Shown: one piece after another, positions 38,653 to 49,069 of the stretch
How positions within the stretch are numbered: position 1 is the stretch's first letter
Layout: every line of letters starts with the position of its first letter
From: JBBQZO01 sp038207625
GTDB taxonomy: Bacteria > Pseudomonadota > Gammaproteobacteria > Burkholderiales > Burkholderiaceae_D
Direction of reading: 5' to 3'
DNA length: 64,000 nucleotides
NCBI GenBank assembly: GCA_038207625.1
Contig: JBBQZO010000028.1
Coordinates: 1-64,000 of the forward strand
The notes under the pieces: model-generated
Told to the model about the DNA's origin: nothing
What the model saw: the letters and a program-made list of their open reading frames with translations, nothing else
Database searches by the model: none
Made by a program: the position numbers and the translations under genes

Positions 38653-39250
38653 GACGGATCCGATCGTTGCGTGAGGATATGACGTGGTGACGTGGTCGGT
38701 GTCTTGGCCGCATCGGGTTTGGCCCGCAATATTCATCGCGACCACGCTGTACCCGGGCCGGGGTAAGCATGTCCGTGCATGACGGGATGGATCGCGCCGA
38801 CGCCGAACGGGAAAGCACATCCGCGCAGATACCGAGCAAGTGCTCGGGAAGCATCGTGGTACGCCCGCGTGCCGGGGGGCCGACTCGTCGGCCCCGCGCG
38901 ACCGTTATGCAATTGTGCAAACGTGATTCTGGCGGCGCTCGTGCGCGGCCATCGTCTTGTGGTGCCAGGGCTCGGGAAACGACGGTTCAGTTTGCGCGCA
39001 CAGAAGGCGCTTCTCCGTACGCTAGCGCACACAGGACGCCGGGTCCGGTGCGACGTGCACACGCGATGCTGCGTGCGTCGCTGCGTCGTCGCTGTAGCAT
39101 GGGGCGACTTTGTCCCCGCGTAAGCATGCTGCGCTTCGCGCCGCCCGGCATGACAAGCGTGCGCACAAAATGGTCATTTTTGCTGTAATCTGAGGCGCTG
39201 ACGCGTCGTCGAAACGTTGCCGTATCGAGCGCATAGAAGGAGCCGCACAC
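38653..39250. other. Intergenic region between chemoreceptor and cbpA
   Basis: No gene is supported in these 598 bases. The region separates divergent genes, so both promoters must be here. The last 80 bases (TTTTTGCTGTAATCT near 39177-39191) are the likeliest site of the cbpA promoter. Confidence 0.5.
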
Positions 39251-40168
39251 GTGGATTACAAGGACTACTACCAGAGCCTGGGCATCGACAAGAAAGCCAC
39301 AGCAGAGGAAATCAAGAAGGCCTACCGCAAGAAGGTGCGCAAATACCATCCGGACGTGAGCAAGGAAAAGGACGCCGACAAGATCACCAAGGAACTCAAC
39401 GAGGCCTACAGCGTGTTGGGTGATCAGGAAAAGCGCGCCGCCTACGATGAGCTGGGACGCACCCGGCAAGCAGGCAAACCCTTTCAACCGCCGCCCGACT
39501 GGGGTTCGCGCGCCGGCTTCGGCGGTTTCGACGGCGCCGATCCGTTCTCCGACCTGTTCGCCCATGTGGGCAGGCAGCGGCGCGGCGGTGCGCCATTTCA
39601 GACGCGCGGCGAAGATGTGCATGCCACCATCAACGTCGACCTGAGCGACGCCTTCCATGGCGCCACGCGTACGGTGAGCCTGCGCATGCCGCAGCCGGAT
39701 GCGCACGGGCGCATGGTCACGCAGGAGCGCACGCTGAGCGTGAACATTCCACGCGGCATCACCGGCGGTCAGCAATTGCGCCTGGCCGGCCAGGGCCATC
39801 CGGGTAGCGGCGGCGGGCCGTCCGGCGATCTGTTTTTGGAAATCGTCTTCAATCCCGATGCCCGTTATCGCATCGAGGGGCGCGACCTGTACCTGACGGT
39901 ACCGGTGACGCCTTGGGAGGCCGCCTTGGGCGCCGAGATCGACGTGCCGACGCCGGCCGGGCGGGTGCACGTGAATGTGCCGGCCGGCTCGCAAAGCGGA
40001 CGCAAGCTGCGTCTGAAAGGGCGCGGCATACCGGCCCATCCGGCGGGCGAGCTGTACCTGCTGCTCGAACTGGTGCTGCCGCCGGCCGACACGGACCAGG
40101 CGCGCGCGCTGTATGCGCAGATGGCCAGCGAGCTCGCTTTCAATCCGCGCCAGAAATTGGGAGACTGA
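39251..40168 (+). CDS. cbpA: Curved-DNA-binding-like DnaJ co-chaperone
   Basis: A 305-residue J-protein of the CbpA type: J domain (1-70) with HPD in KYHPDVSKE, a Gly/Phe-rich segment (75-105), no zinc fingers, and two C-terminal beta domains (VNIPRGITGGQQLRLAGQG, VPAGSQSGRKLRLKGRGIP). It stimulates DnaK ATPase and can bind DNA. The start is GTG 39251, with AAGGAGCC before it. The cbpM gene follows after three bases, confirming the assignment: CbpM is the specific inhibitor of CbpA. Confidence 0.95.
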   Translation: MDYKDYYQSLGIDKKATAEEIKKAYRKKVRKYHPDVSKEKDADKITKELNEAYSVLGDQEKRAAYDELGRTRQAGKPFQPPPDWGSRAGFGGFDGADPFSDLFAHVGRQRRGGAPFQTRGEDVHATINVDLSDAFHGATRTVSLRMPQPDAHGRMVTQERTLSVNIPRGITGGQQLRLAGQGHPGSGGGPSGDLFLEIVFNPDARYRIEGRDLYLTVPVTPWEAALGAEIDVPTPAGRVHVNVPAGSQSGRKLRLKGRGIPAHPAGELYLLLELVLPPADTDQARALYAQMASELAFNPRQKLGD

Positions 40169-40171
40169 ACG

Positions 40172-40483
40172 ATGAATGACAACGACATCCTGACTGGCGT
40201 GCTGCTCGAAGAAGATGCTTTGACGCTGGAGCAACTGGCGCGCGCCTGCGCCGTCGAGCCCCATTGGATCGTGCAGCATGTGCAGGCCGGCATCCTGGGA
40301 TGCGACAGCAGCCTGCAAATCGATGCCTGGCGCTTCACCAGTGGCGACTTGGACCGCGCACGCCGGCTGGCCAAGCTTGAGCGCGACCTGGGCGCCAATG
40401 AGGACGTGGCCGCGCTGGTGGTCGACCTGAGCGACGAAGTGCGCCGACTCAAGGCGCGTCTGCGCGTGCTCGGCGAGGTCTAA
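40172..40483 (+). CDS. cbpM: Chaperone modulator CbpM
   Basis: A 103-residue MerR-like helical protein (LTLEQLARACAVEPHWIVQH, then DLDRARRLAKLERDLGANED and a C-terminal coil DEVRRLKARL). In E. coli CbpM binds the J domain of CbpA and blocks both its co-chaperone and DNA-binding activity. Size and position directly after cbpA fit. Confidence 0.92.
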   Translation: MNDNDILTGVLLEEDALTLEQLARACAVEPHWIVQHVQAGILGCDSSLQIDAWRFTSGDLDRARRLAKLERDLGANEDVAALVVDLSDEVRRLKARLRVLGEV

Positions 40484-40514
40484 TCGCTACGCTTGAGCCG
40501 CTACGCGCGAGCCC

Positions 40515-42605
40515 CTAAGCGCTGGTATCGACCGCCGCCGGTCCGCCTGCGGGCCGCGTCGTTTGGGCCTCGCGCCTGCCGTGCTCCAGCGCCCGCATGG
40601 CGGCGCGCGCTTGCTCGTTACGCCACGCATCGTTCGCCTGATCGTGCGGCGCTAGCGCAACCGGCTCGACGCGGGTGGTGGCGCTAACGCGCAGTGCCGC
40701 ATCCGGCGTGGCCGGCAACTTGTCATGCGCGGGCGGGCCGACACTGCCGTCACCGAAGCGATACGCGGCGATTGCGGCGGCAATCGAGGTGTCGCGCGCC
40801 ACCTCGACGGCGCTGTGCACGTTGTTCTGCGGTGGCGTCGGCTGCATGTCGCTTGACGCCGCCACGCTCTGTGCGCCCGGCGCGAGCGGAGACTGTGCCG
40901 AGCCCGGCGCTTGCGCATCGGCCCCAATGGTCGGCAGGGCGCTGTCTGGAGCACGGGCCGCAAGCCCATTGACGTCACCTTGTGCCGCACCGTTGGCGTC
41001 ACTTGGCGTTGACGCGGACGGCGTCGGCGCGCTCGTGCCGGGCAAAGCAGCTTGCGCCGCAACAGCACTCGCCTGGGAGCTTGGCGTCGGCACACTCGCC
41101 GTGGCCGCGCCGGCATTCGCGGCGGGCGCAGCCGATCCGCTGGACACAGTCGTCGTGCTCGCCGTAGCCGGCGCTGTCGATTGCGCCTGCGCCGCTGCGG
41201 ATTGCGCCTGCGCCGCTGCGGCTAGTTGCGCTTGCACCGCCAAACCAGCGGCAAGGTCGGCGGCGAGCGGCGTGGCGGCGTCTGCAGCGCCGAAAGACTG
41301 CGGCGTGCCCGTGCCGGTGGTGGCACGATCAGACGTCGCCGTCGCTGCGGGCGAGGGCACGGAATCCGCAGCGCCGGCGCGATCTGCGGTCGATGCGGCC
41401 GGCACGCCATTAATGCCTGCAGTTGCGGACGAGTCTGTCGTCGTGGCTGCCGGCACGCCCGCGAATGCGGCGCCGCCTGTTCGGAGTTGATCGGCGCTCA
41501 GACGTGCTGCGCCGCCATCGGGCTGAAACGTGGTAGCCGCCGCCGTCAGTGGCGGCGCTGCGTTGCTCGGTGCGCCCGCAGCCTGTGCCAGCGCGGCGGT
41601 GCCATCTGCTTGCGCAGGCGAGCCCGCAAGTGCGCGCGGCGCGTCGGACGACACGCCGGCAGTGCTGACGTCAGGGGGGACAAGCGCCACGGCGGCGCCC
41701 GGAGCAACCGTCCCAGGCACGCCGGCACCGGCTGGCAGGCCCGCTTGCACGATCGGAGGCGCCACGTCAGTGGCGCTGTGCGCCGACAAGGCTGGGCCGG
41801 GCAGCGGCGTCGTTGGCTGACTCACCTGATTCGACGCGATCGCATGGGCTGGCGCTGCGCTGCTGTTGATCGCCTCAACAAATGCCAGTTCGCTCAGCAG
41901 GTGGTTGGCGGCAACGCTGGCAGCCTGCGTGTCGGTGCTGGCGCCGTTGCCGTTGAGCGCTGCTGCCAGCGGGGCCGGCGCGCTTGCGGCGGCACCATTG
42001 CTTGCGGCCAGCCCCGCCGAAACGGGCAGAAAATCGAAACTTGATGGCGCTGTGCTGTCGCTGGCAAGCAGATCCGCATTGCGCGCGGCCAGTTGCGCCG
42101 CCAGTGCGGCTACCGTCTGGATTGTTTGACTCAACACCAGTGATGCATTTGCCGGATTGGTATCAAACAGCGTCTGCAAGCTTGTGCTGTCAAGCGTGAA
42201 TTGGGTGCTGGCGTCGGGAGACGCCGACTTGCCTTGCTTGATCCCCAGCTTGGCCAGACTGGCCAGTGTGGCGGCATCGAATCGCGTGTCGAGCGGATTG
42301 GGCACGATGGAGAGCGGATCTGGCGCCACGTCGGTGCCGGCGACAGGGATGCTGTTAAGAAAATCAACCAGCGTTTGGGCTGTCGTCAGTAATTTTCCCA
42401 GGGGGAGGGCGTTGGCGCCAGCCGATTGCGCCGGTGCGCTGATCGACAGCAGGCGGCCCAGCAGCGACAAATCGACCACGCTTGCCGTGCCGGCGAGTGC
42501 GGCCAAAGCAGACTGCGTCCCCTGAACGGTCGACACGGTGACGTCGGCGCTGGTGACGGCAGGTACGGCGCTCGGTGCGAGCGGAGCGATAGGTGTGATA
42601 TCCAT
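40515..42605 (-). CDS. Ala-rich low-complexity protein of unknown function
   Basis: A 696-residue acidic protein dominated by Ala, Pro, Ser, Thr and Gln. Only the N-terminal 200 residues look partly ordered (VDLSLLGRLLSI, ALPLGKLLTTAQTLVDFLN, TLASLAKLGIKQ, LQTLFDTNPANASLVLS). There is no signal peptide and no membrane segment. In composition it recalls FliK-like hook-length proteins, but the conserved FliK C-terminal domain is not visible and no flagellar gene is adjacent. I assign no function. The 3' end converges with cbpM, 31 bases apart. Confidence 0.72.
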   Translation of the reverse strand: MDITPIAPLAPSAVPAVTSADVTVSTVQGTQSALAALAGTASVVDLSLLGRLLSISAPAQSAGANALPLGKLLTTAQTLVDFLNSIPVAGTDVAPDPLSIVPNPLDTRFDAATLASLAKLGIKQGKSASPDASTQFTLDSTSLQTLFDTNPANASLVLSQTIQTVAALAAQLAARNADLLASDSTAPSSFDFLPVSAGLAASNGAAASAPAPLAAALNGNGASTDTQAASVAANHLLSELAFVEAINSSAAPAHAIASNQVSQPTTPLPGPALSAHSATDVAPPIVQAGLPAGAGVPGTVAPGAAVALVPPDVSTAGVSSDAPRALAGSPAQADGTAALAQAAGAPSNAAPPLTAAATTFQPDGGAARLSADQLRTGGAAFAGVPAATTTDSSATAGINGVPAASTADRAGAADSVPSPAATATSDRATTGTGTPQSFGAADAATPLAADLAAGLAVQAQLAAAAQAQSAAAQAQSTAPATASTTTVSSGSAAPAANAGAATASVPTPSSQASAVAAQAALPGTSAPTPSASTPSDANGAAQGDVNGLAARAPDSALPTIGADAQAPGSAQSPLAPGAQSVAASSDMQPTPPQNNVHSAVEVARDTSIAAAIAAYRFGDGSVGPPAHDKLPATPDAALRVSATTRVEPVALAPHDQANDAWRNEQARAAMRALEHGRREAQTTRPAGGPAAVDTSA
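41180..41221 (-). repeat. 21-bp exact tandem duplication in Ala-rich gene
   Basis: Two identical 21-base units encode two AQSAAAQ-like heptads. The length keeps the reading frame and shows recent slippage in the low-complexity part. Confidence 0.8.
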
Positions 42606-42892
42606 TTGGCAAGTCCCCCTCGGGTTCCGGGCGCCGGTCCGTTGTGCACCAGCGTGCTCGCCGGCGTACCCGGGAACGCCCCTCTAGCATGCCATGGTAA
42701 CTGGTTTAGGGTGAGCTTGTCGCTGCGTTGCCGCGCATAGCTGGCCGCAGCCTCAAAGAAGCGTGCCGACCAAACCGTGCACCGGCGCGGCGGGGCGCTG
42801 GCCGCGTGCGCGCTTGACGTCGCGTTTTGGTGGCGCGCGCCGGACCATGCAGGGGCGCTTGCCGGGCGCCTGGCAGTACCAGACGCACTGCC

Positions 42893-43468
42893 TTAGCGGT
42901 GCACCACCACCAGCAGCGCCTTGGCCTCGGTTTTGCCGACATTGCGAATCGCGTGTTGCTGGTCGGCCGGGTAGCGCGCCGTGCCGCCCAGCTTGACCTT
43001 CTTCTTGGCGCTGCCCACCTCCACTTCGACGCTGCCGTGCAGCACAGTGAGGTATTCATTGGTGCCAGGATCGTGCGCCTGCGAGGCCAGTTCGCCGCCG
43101 GGCGCCAGCGTCAGCTCGTACCACTCGTATTTGCCGGCCATGTCCATCGGCCCCAGGATGCGCAGCACGTAGCCGGCGTGGGCGCCGGGCAGGGTGGGGG
43201 TCTCGTGCGCGTCCAGCACCCGGATCGTGTCTACTTCGCGCGTTTCACTGGCCAGCAGTTCGCCGATCGGCACCCCCAGCGCATTGGCCAGACGCCAGGT
43301 GATGGCGATCGTCGGGTTTGCCTTCTCCCTTTCAATTTGGGATAACATGGACTTCGACACCCCCGCTATCCTGGACAAGTCCTCCAGCGTCAAGCCGCGT
43401 GCCAGCCTCAGTCGTTGTAGCGTCGCACCCACCTCAGGTGGGGAATTGGTAGAAACGGTAGTTTTCAT
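42893..43468 (-). CDS. XRE-cupin transcriptional regulator
   Basis: A 191-residue regulator: helix-turn-helix of the XRE/Cro type at 14-68 (LRLARGLTLEDLSRIAGVS, SQIEREKANPT) and a C-terminal cupin (EYLTVLHGSVEVEVG, YPADQQHAIRNVG). This architecture is common in amino-acid and polyamine regulators. It is divergent from kbl-tdh, so it probably controls threonine breakdown; the ligand could be threonine or glycine (inferred). The start MKTTVS at 43468 is preferred over 43498, which adds a Cys-rich stub. Confidence 0.9.
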   Translation of the reverse strand: MKTTVSTNSPPEVGATLQRLRLARGLTLEDLSRIAGVSKSMLSQIEREKANPTIAITWRLANALGVPIGELLASETREVDTIRVLDAHETPTLPGAHAGYVLRILGPMDMAGKYEWYELTLAPGGELASQAHDPGTNEYLTVLHGSVEVEVGSAKKKVKLGGTARYPADQQHAIRNVGKTEAKALLVVVHR

Positions 43469-43705
43469 CGGTTTTTTGCAAACGTGACATGGCAGCAATC
43501 GCGCACCAACCCAAACAGATGCTTGCCAAGTTCACTAGCCTTGGGTAATATCCACTATATTGAATTTCAGTTCGACATAACGGAATGCCTCGCGATCATC
43601 AAACAGGTGCAAGATCCTGCATCGGTGCGCTGGCAGATGTACGGTACAACATACTGCAAGGCGCGGTCAAGCCGCCCCCTGCACCCAACTCCCACGAGGA
43701 CAATG

Positions 43706-44914
43706 ATGAGCGAACAAGCCAAGAACGCATTTTTTAGCGGCCTTCAGCAAAACCTGGACGGTCTGCGCGCGCAGGGACTGTACAAGCCCGAGCGCGTGAT
43801 CGCTTCGCGCCAGGGCGCCCAAGTGCAGTGCGACGACGGCCGTACGCTCATCAACATGTGCGCCAACAACTACCTCGGCTTGTCAGGCGACGAGCAAACC
43901 GTGCGTGCGGCGATCGAAGCGACCGAAAAATACGGCTATGGCCTGTCGTCGGTGCGCTTCATCTGCGGCACCCAGACCGTGCACAAGCAGCTCGAGCAGG
44001 CGCTGGCCAAATTCCTCGGCACCGAAGACACGATCCTGTACGCAGCCGCTTTCGATGCCAACGGCGGCGTGTTCGAGCCGCTGTTCGACGAAAACGACGC
44101 GATCATCTCGGATGCGCTCAATCACGCCTCGATCATCGACGGCATCCGCCTGTGCAAGGCCGGGCGCTATCGCTACGCGCACAACGACATGGCTGATCTG
44201 GAAACCCAGCTGCAGGCCGCGATCGCGGCCGGCAAGCGCCACAAGGTGATCGTCACCGACGGCGTGTTCTCGATGGACGGCACGATCGCCCAACTGGACA
44301 AGATCTGCGACCTGGCCGACCGCTATGGCGCTCTGGTGATGATCGATGAATGCCATGCTTCCGGTTTCATGGGCGCGACCGGGCGCGGCACGCACGAACA
44401 CCACAACGTGATGGGGCGCATCGACATCATCACCGGCACCCTGGGCAAGGCGCTGGGCGGCGCGATGGGCGGGTTCACCTGCGCGCGCAAGGAAGTAATC
44501 GACACGCTGCGCCAGAAGTCGCGTCCCTACCTGTTCTCCAACACGTTGGCACCGTCGATCGCCGGCGCCTCGCTGTCGGTGCTCGAGCGCCTGTCGTCGT
44601 CGACCGAACTGCGCGACCGCCTGCACGCCAACACGGCGCACTTTCGCAAGGAAATCGAGCGGATCGGTTTCACCATCAAGCCAGGCACCCACCCGGTGGT
44701 GCCGGTGATGCTGTTCGACGCGCCGGTAGCGCAGAAATTCGCCCAGCGCATGTACGAACTGGGTGTGCTGGTGACGGGCTTCTTCTACCCGGTGGTGCCG
44801 ATGGGCCAGGCGCGCGTGCGCGTGCAGCTGTCGGCCGCACACACCCGCGAACAGCTCGATGTGGTGCTGGCCGCCTTCGAACAAGCCGGGCGCGAGCTGG
44901 CCATCATTAAATAA
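43706..44914 (+). CDS. kbl: 2-amino-3-ketobutyrate CoA ligase (glycine C-acetyltransferase)
   Basis: A 402-residue PLP enzyme of the alpha-oxoamine synthase family. It joins CoA with 2-amino-3-oxobutyrate to give glycine and acetyl-CoA, the second step of threonine breakdown. Landmarks: CANNYLGLSG, SSVRFICGTQTVHKQLE, ILYAAAFDANGG, DALNHASIIDGIRLC, TDGVFSMDGTIA, and the PLP lysine in TGTLGKALGG. It aligns along its full length with E. coli Kbl (398 residues). ATG 43706 has CGAGGA six bases before it. Tdh follows 19 bases later. Confidence 0.96.
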   Translation: MSEQAKNAFFSGLQQNLDGLRAQGLYKPERVIASRQGAQVQCDDGRTLINMCANNYLGLSGDEQTVRAAIEATEKYGYGLSSVRFICGTQTVHKQLEQALAKFLGTEDTILYAAAFDANGGVFEPLFDENDAIISDALNHASIIDGIRLCKAGRYRYAHNDMADLETQLQAAIAAGKRHKVIVTDGVFSMDGTIAQLDKICDLADRYGALVMIDECHASGFMGATGRGTHEHHNVMGRIDIITGTLGKALGGAMGGFTCARKEVIDTLRQKSRPYLFSNTLAPSIAGASLSVLERLSSSTELRDRLHANTAHFRKEIERIGFTIKPGTHPVVPVMLFDAPVAQKFAQRMYELGVLVTGFFYPVVPMGQARVRVQLSAAHTREQLDVVLAAFEQAGRELAIIK

Positions 44915-44933
44915 CAAAAACAGGGAAATCATC

Positions 44934-45896
44934 ATGGAACGGATACTCGTCATCGGCGCAAACGGACAAATCGGCAGCGAGCTGGTCGACGCGCTGGCGC
45001 AAAAACACGGCGCGCACAACGTGCTGGCCACCGACATCGGCGTGTTCAACATGTACGGCGCGGCCCGTTACAGCCAGCTCGACGTGCTCGACCGCGCAGG
45101 TCTTGCCCAGCTGGTGGCCGACGAGGACATCACCCAGGTGTACCAGCTGGCCGCGCTGCTGTCGGCCACCGGCGAGCAGGCGCCATTGAAAGCCTGGACG
45201 CTGAACATGGATGGCCTGATCAACATCCTCGAAGTGGCGCGCGAGCGCGGCGTCGCCGGCAAACCTTTGCGGGTGTTCTGGCCGTCGTCGATCGCCGCCT
45301 TCGGCCCGAACACGCCGCCGGTCAATACGCCGCAGTACACGGTGATGGACCCGAGCACGATCTACGGCATCAGCAAGCTGGCCGGCGAGCGCCTGTGCGA
45401 GTATTACTTCAGCAAATACGGCGTCGACGTGCGCAGCATTCGCTACCCGGGCATCATCAGCTACAAGTCGCCGCCGGGCGGGGGCACCACCGACTACGCG
45501 ATCGCGATTTTCCACGCCGCGCTGCGCGACGAGCCATACCAGTGCTTCCTCACGGCCGACACGACGCTGCCGATGATCTACATGCCCGACGCGATACGCG
45601 CGACCATCGAACTGATGAGCGCGCCTTCTGTTAATATATCTATTCGGTCGGCCTACAACGTCGCCGGGCTGTCGTTCAACCCGCGCCAGCTGGCCGGCGC
45701 GATCGCCGAGCGGGTCGCCGACTTCGAGGTGCGCTACGTGCCCGACAGCCGTCAGGCGATCGCCGCAACCTGGCCGCAAAGCCTGGACGACAGCAAGGCG
45801 ACGGCCGACTGGGGCTGGCAGGCGCGCGTGGGTCTGGACCAGCTGGTCACCGACATGCTGGAAAACATCAACATCGGCCTGGGTCAGGCTGCCTGA
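44934..45896 (+). CDS. tdh: L-threonine 3-dehydrogenase, short-chain (epimerase-like) type
   Basis: A 320-residue extended short-chain dehydrogenase. Glycine motif GANGQIGSELVDAL (8-21), catalytic Ser in FWPSSIAAFG and YxxxK in YGISKLAGERLCEYY. It oxidises threonine to 2-amino-3-oxobutyrate with NAD, the substrate for Kbl next door. This form is unrelated to the zinc-dependent E. coli Tdh; it is known from Cupriavidus, Flavobacterium and trypanosomes. ATG 44934 follows CAGGGA. The next gene is sdaA, 29 bases on. Confidence 0.93.
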   Translation: MERILVIGANGQIGSELVDALAQKHGAHNVLATDIGVFNMYGAARYSQLDVLDRAGLAQLVADEDITQVYQLAALLSATGEQAPLKAWTLNMDGLINILEVARERGVAGKPLRVFWPSSIAAFGPNTPPVNTPQYTVMDPSTIYGISKLAGERLCEYYFSKYGVDVRSIRYPGIISYKSPPGGGTTDYAIAIFHAALRDEPYQCFLTADTTLPMIYMPDAIRATIELMSAPSVNISIRSAYNVAGLSFNPRQLAGAIAERVADFEVRYVPDSRQAIAATWPQSLDDSKATADWGWQARVGLDQLVTDMLENINIGLGQAA

Positions 45897-45925
45897 AACG
45901 TTTCACGAGAACTGGAAGTGCACAG

Positions 45926-47326
<1,401 letters not shown>

Positions 47327-47500
47327 GCCTGTGGCGGGGGGCAAGCGCCCCGTTGCGCGGCATAAGAAACGCCAAAATCGGCGACAGCGGCCAGTCAAAA
47401 CCGATGGCCGCGCGCCGTTTTCGGGCATTCGATTTTCCTGTTTTCCCGGGCGTGTGCCCGGTATATGGGAGGCGCGTGCGCAACGCGCCCAAGCCCGCAG

Positions 47501-47530
47501 TTCCCAAGAAAAGTCCGGCCGCACTATAAT
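47501..47530 (+). promoter_or_regulatory. Predicted sigma-70 promoter for thrC
   Basis: A consensus TATAAT at 47525-47530 is preceded by TTCCCA 18 bases upstream. The first base of transcription would be near 47537, giving a leader of about 54 bases. It separates thrC from the degradative genes upstream. Confidence 0.6.
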
Positions 47531-47590
47531 ATCTGCTCGATCGCATCGCTGTGCCATTTAGCCGTTAGCCCAACCGGACTTCTCTCACTT

Positions 47591-49066
47591 ATGCAATACG
47601 TCTCTACCCGCGGCGCCCAGGCGGCCGCCACGCAAGCTCCCCAACAATTTTCCGATATCCTGCTAGGCGGCCTCGCGCCCGATGGCGGTCTGTACCTGCC
47701 ACAGGAATATCCGCAAGTCACGCCCGAGGAACTGGACGCGTGGCGCAAGCTGTCGTATGCCGATCTGGCCTACCAGATTCTGAAGAAATTCGCCACCGAC
47801 ATCCCGGACGCCGACCTGAAAAAGCTGTGCGCCAAGACCTATACGGCCGCCGTGTACCGCAACGTGCGTCCCGGCCAGAAGGCAGCCGACATCACGCCGC
47901 TGCGCGTGCTCGAGGAAGAGGGCGGCAAAAAACTGATCCTGCAAGCGCTGTCGAACGGCCCCACGCTGGCCTTCAAGGACATGGCCATGCAGCTGCTGGG
48001 TAATCTGTTCGAGTACACGCTGGCCAAACAGAAGGCCGAGCTCAATATCTTCGGCGCCACCTCGGGCGACACCGGCAGCGCGGCCGAATACGCAATGCGC
48101 GGCAAGAAGGGCATCCGCGTGTTCATGCTCTCGCCGCACCGCAAGATGAGCGCTTTCCAGACCGCGCAGATGTTCAGCCTGCAGGACCCGAACATCTACA
48201 ATATCGCCGTCGAAGGCGTGTTCGACGATTGTCAGGACATGGTCAAGGCGGTCTCCAACGACCTGCCGTTCAAGGCCGCGCAAAAAATCGGCACCGTCAA
48301 CTCGATCAACTGGGCGCGCGTTGTCGCCCAGGTCGTGTACTACTTCCGCGGCTACCTGGCCGCCACCACGGACAATAGCCAGAAGGTGTCGTTCACGGTC
48401 CCGTCTGGGAACTTCGGCAATATCTGCGCCGGCCACATCGCCCGCATGATGGGTCTGCCGATCGACAAGCTGGTCGCCGCCACCAACGAAAACGACGTAC
48501 TCGACGAATTTTTCCGCACCGGTGTGTACCGGGTGCGCAAGGCGCGCGAAACGTATCACACCAGCAGCCCGTCGATGGACATCTCGAAGGCGTCCAATTT
48601 CGAGCGCTTCATTTTTGATCTGGTCGGCCGCGACGCCGAGCGCACCCGCGCCTTGTTCGAGAAAGTCGAAACGCACGGCGGTTTTGATTTATCGGGCAAA
48701 CCCGGCTGCGACGGCGACGAATTCAAGCGCATCGCCCACTACGGTTTCCAGTCCGGCAAATCGACCCACGCCGACCGGCTCAATACGATCCGCGACGTGG
48801 CCGATGACTACGACATCACCATCGACACCCACACCGCCGACGGCATCAAGGTCGCGCGCGAGAAAATGGTCGCAGGCGTGCCGATGATCGTGCTGGAAAC
48901 GGCGTTGGCGGCCAAGTTCAACGAAACCATCCTCGACGCGCTTGGTGTGGACGCCGAGCGTCCGGCTGGTTTCGAGGACATCGAATCGCTGCCGCAGAAA
49001 TTCGTCGTCATGGATGCGGACGTGGCGCTGATGAAAGCCTACATCGCCACCAACACGGGCCTGTAG
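47591..49066 (+). CDS. thrC: Threonine synthase
   Basis: A 491-residue PLP enzyme of fold type II, the long ThrC form. It converts O-phosphohomoserine to threonine. Landmarks: YVSTRG start, DGGLYLP, ALSNGPTLAFKDMAMQLLG (PLP Lys in FKD), GATSGDTGSAAEYAM, VPSGNFGNICAG. The hom gene, its common partner upstream, is absent here. ATG 47591 is the conserved start; the frame upstream has no family match. It has its own promoter and is followed by moeA after three bases. Confidence 0.96.
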   Translation: MQYVSTRGAQAAATQAPQQFSDILLGGLAPDGGLYLPQEYPQVTPEELDAWRKLSYADLAYQILKKFATDIPDADLKKLCAKTYTAAVYRNVRPGQKAADITPLRVLEEEGGKKLILQALSNGPTLAFKDMAMQLLGNLFEYTLAKQKAELNIFGATSGDTGSAAEYAMRGKKGIRVFMLSPHRKMSAFQTAQMFSLQDPNIYNIAVEGVFDDCQDMVKAVSNDLPFKAAQKIGTVNSINWARVVAQVVYYFRGYLAATTDNSQKVSFTVPSGNFGNICAGHIARMMGLPIDKLVAATNENDVLDEFFRTGVYRVRKARETYHTSSPSMDISKASNFERFIFDLVGRDAERTRALFEKVETHGGFDLSGKPGCDGDEFKRIAHYGFQSGKSTHADRLNTIRDVADDYDITIDTHTADGIKVAREKMVAGVPMIVLETALAAKFNETILDALGVDAERPAGFEDIESLPQKFVVMDADVALMKAYIATNTGL

Positions 49067-49069
49067 ACG

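Noticed and set aside
38733..39188. Overlapping short frames in the gap before cbpA
   Set aside because: They occur on both strands, have no ribosome sites and look like random GC-rich translation.
47343..47360. GC hairpin after sdaA as a terminator
   Set aside because: The stem is only five pairs and no T-run follows, so termination there is not supported.
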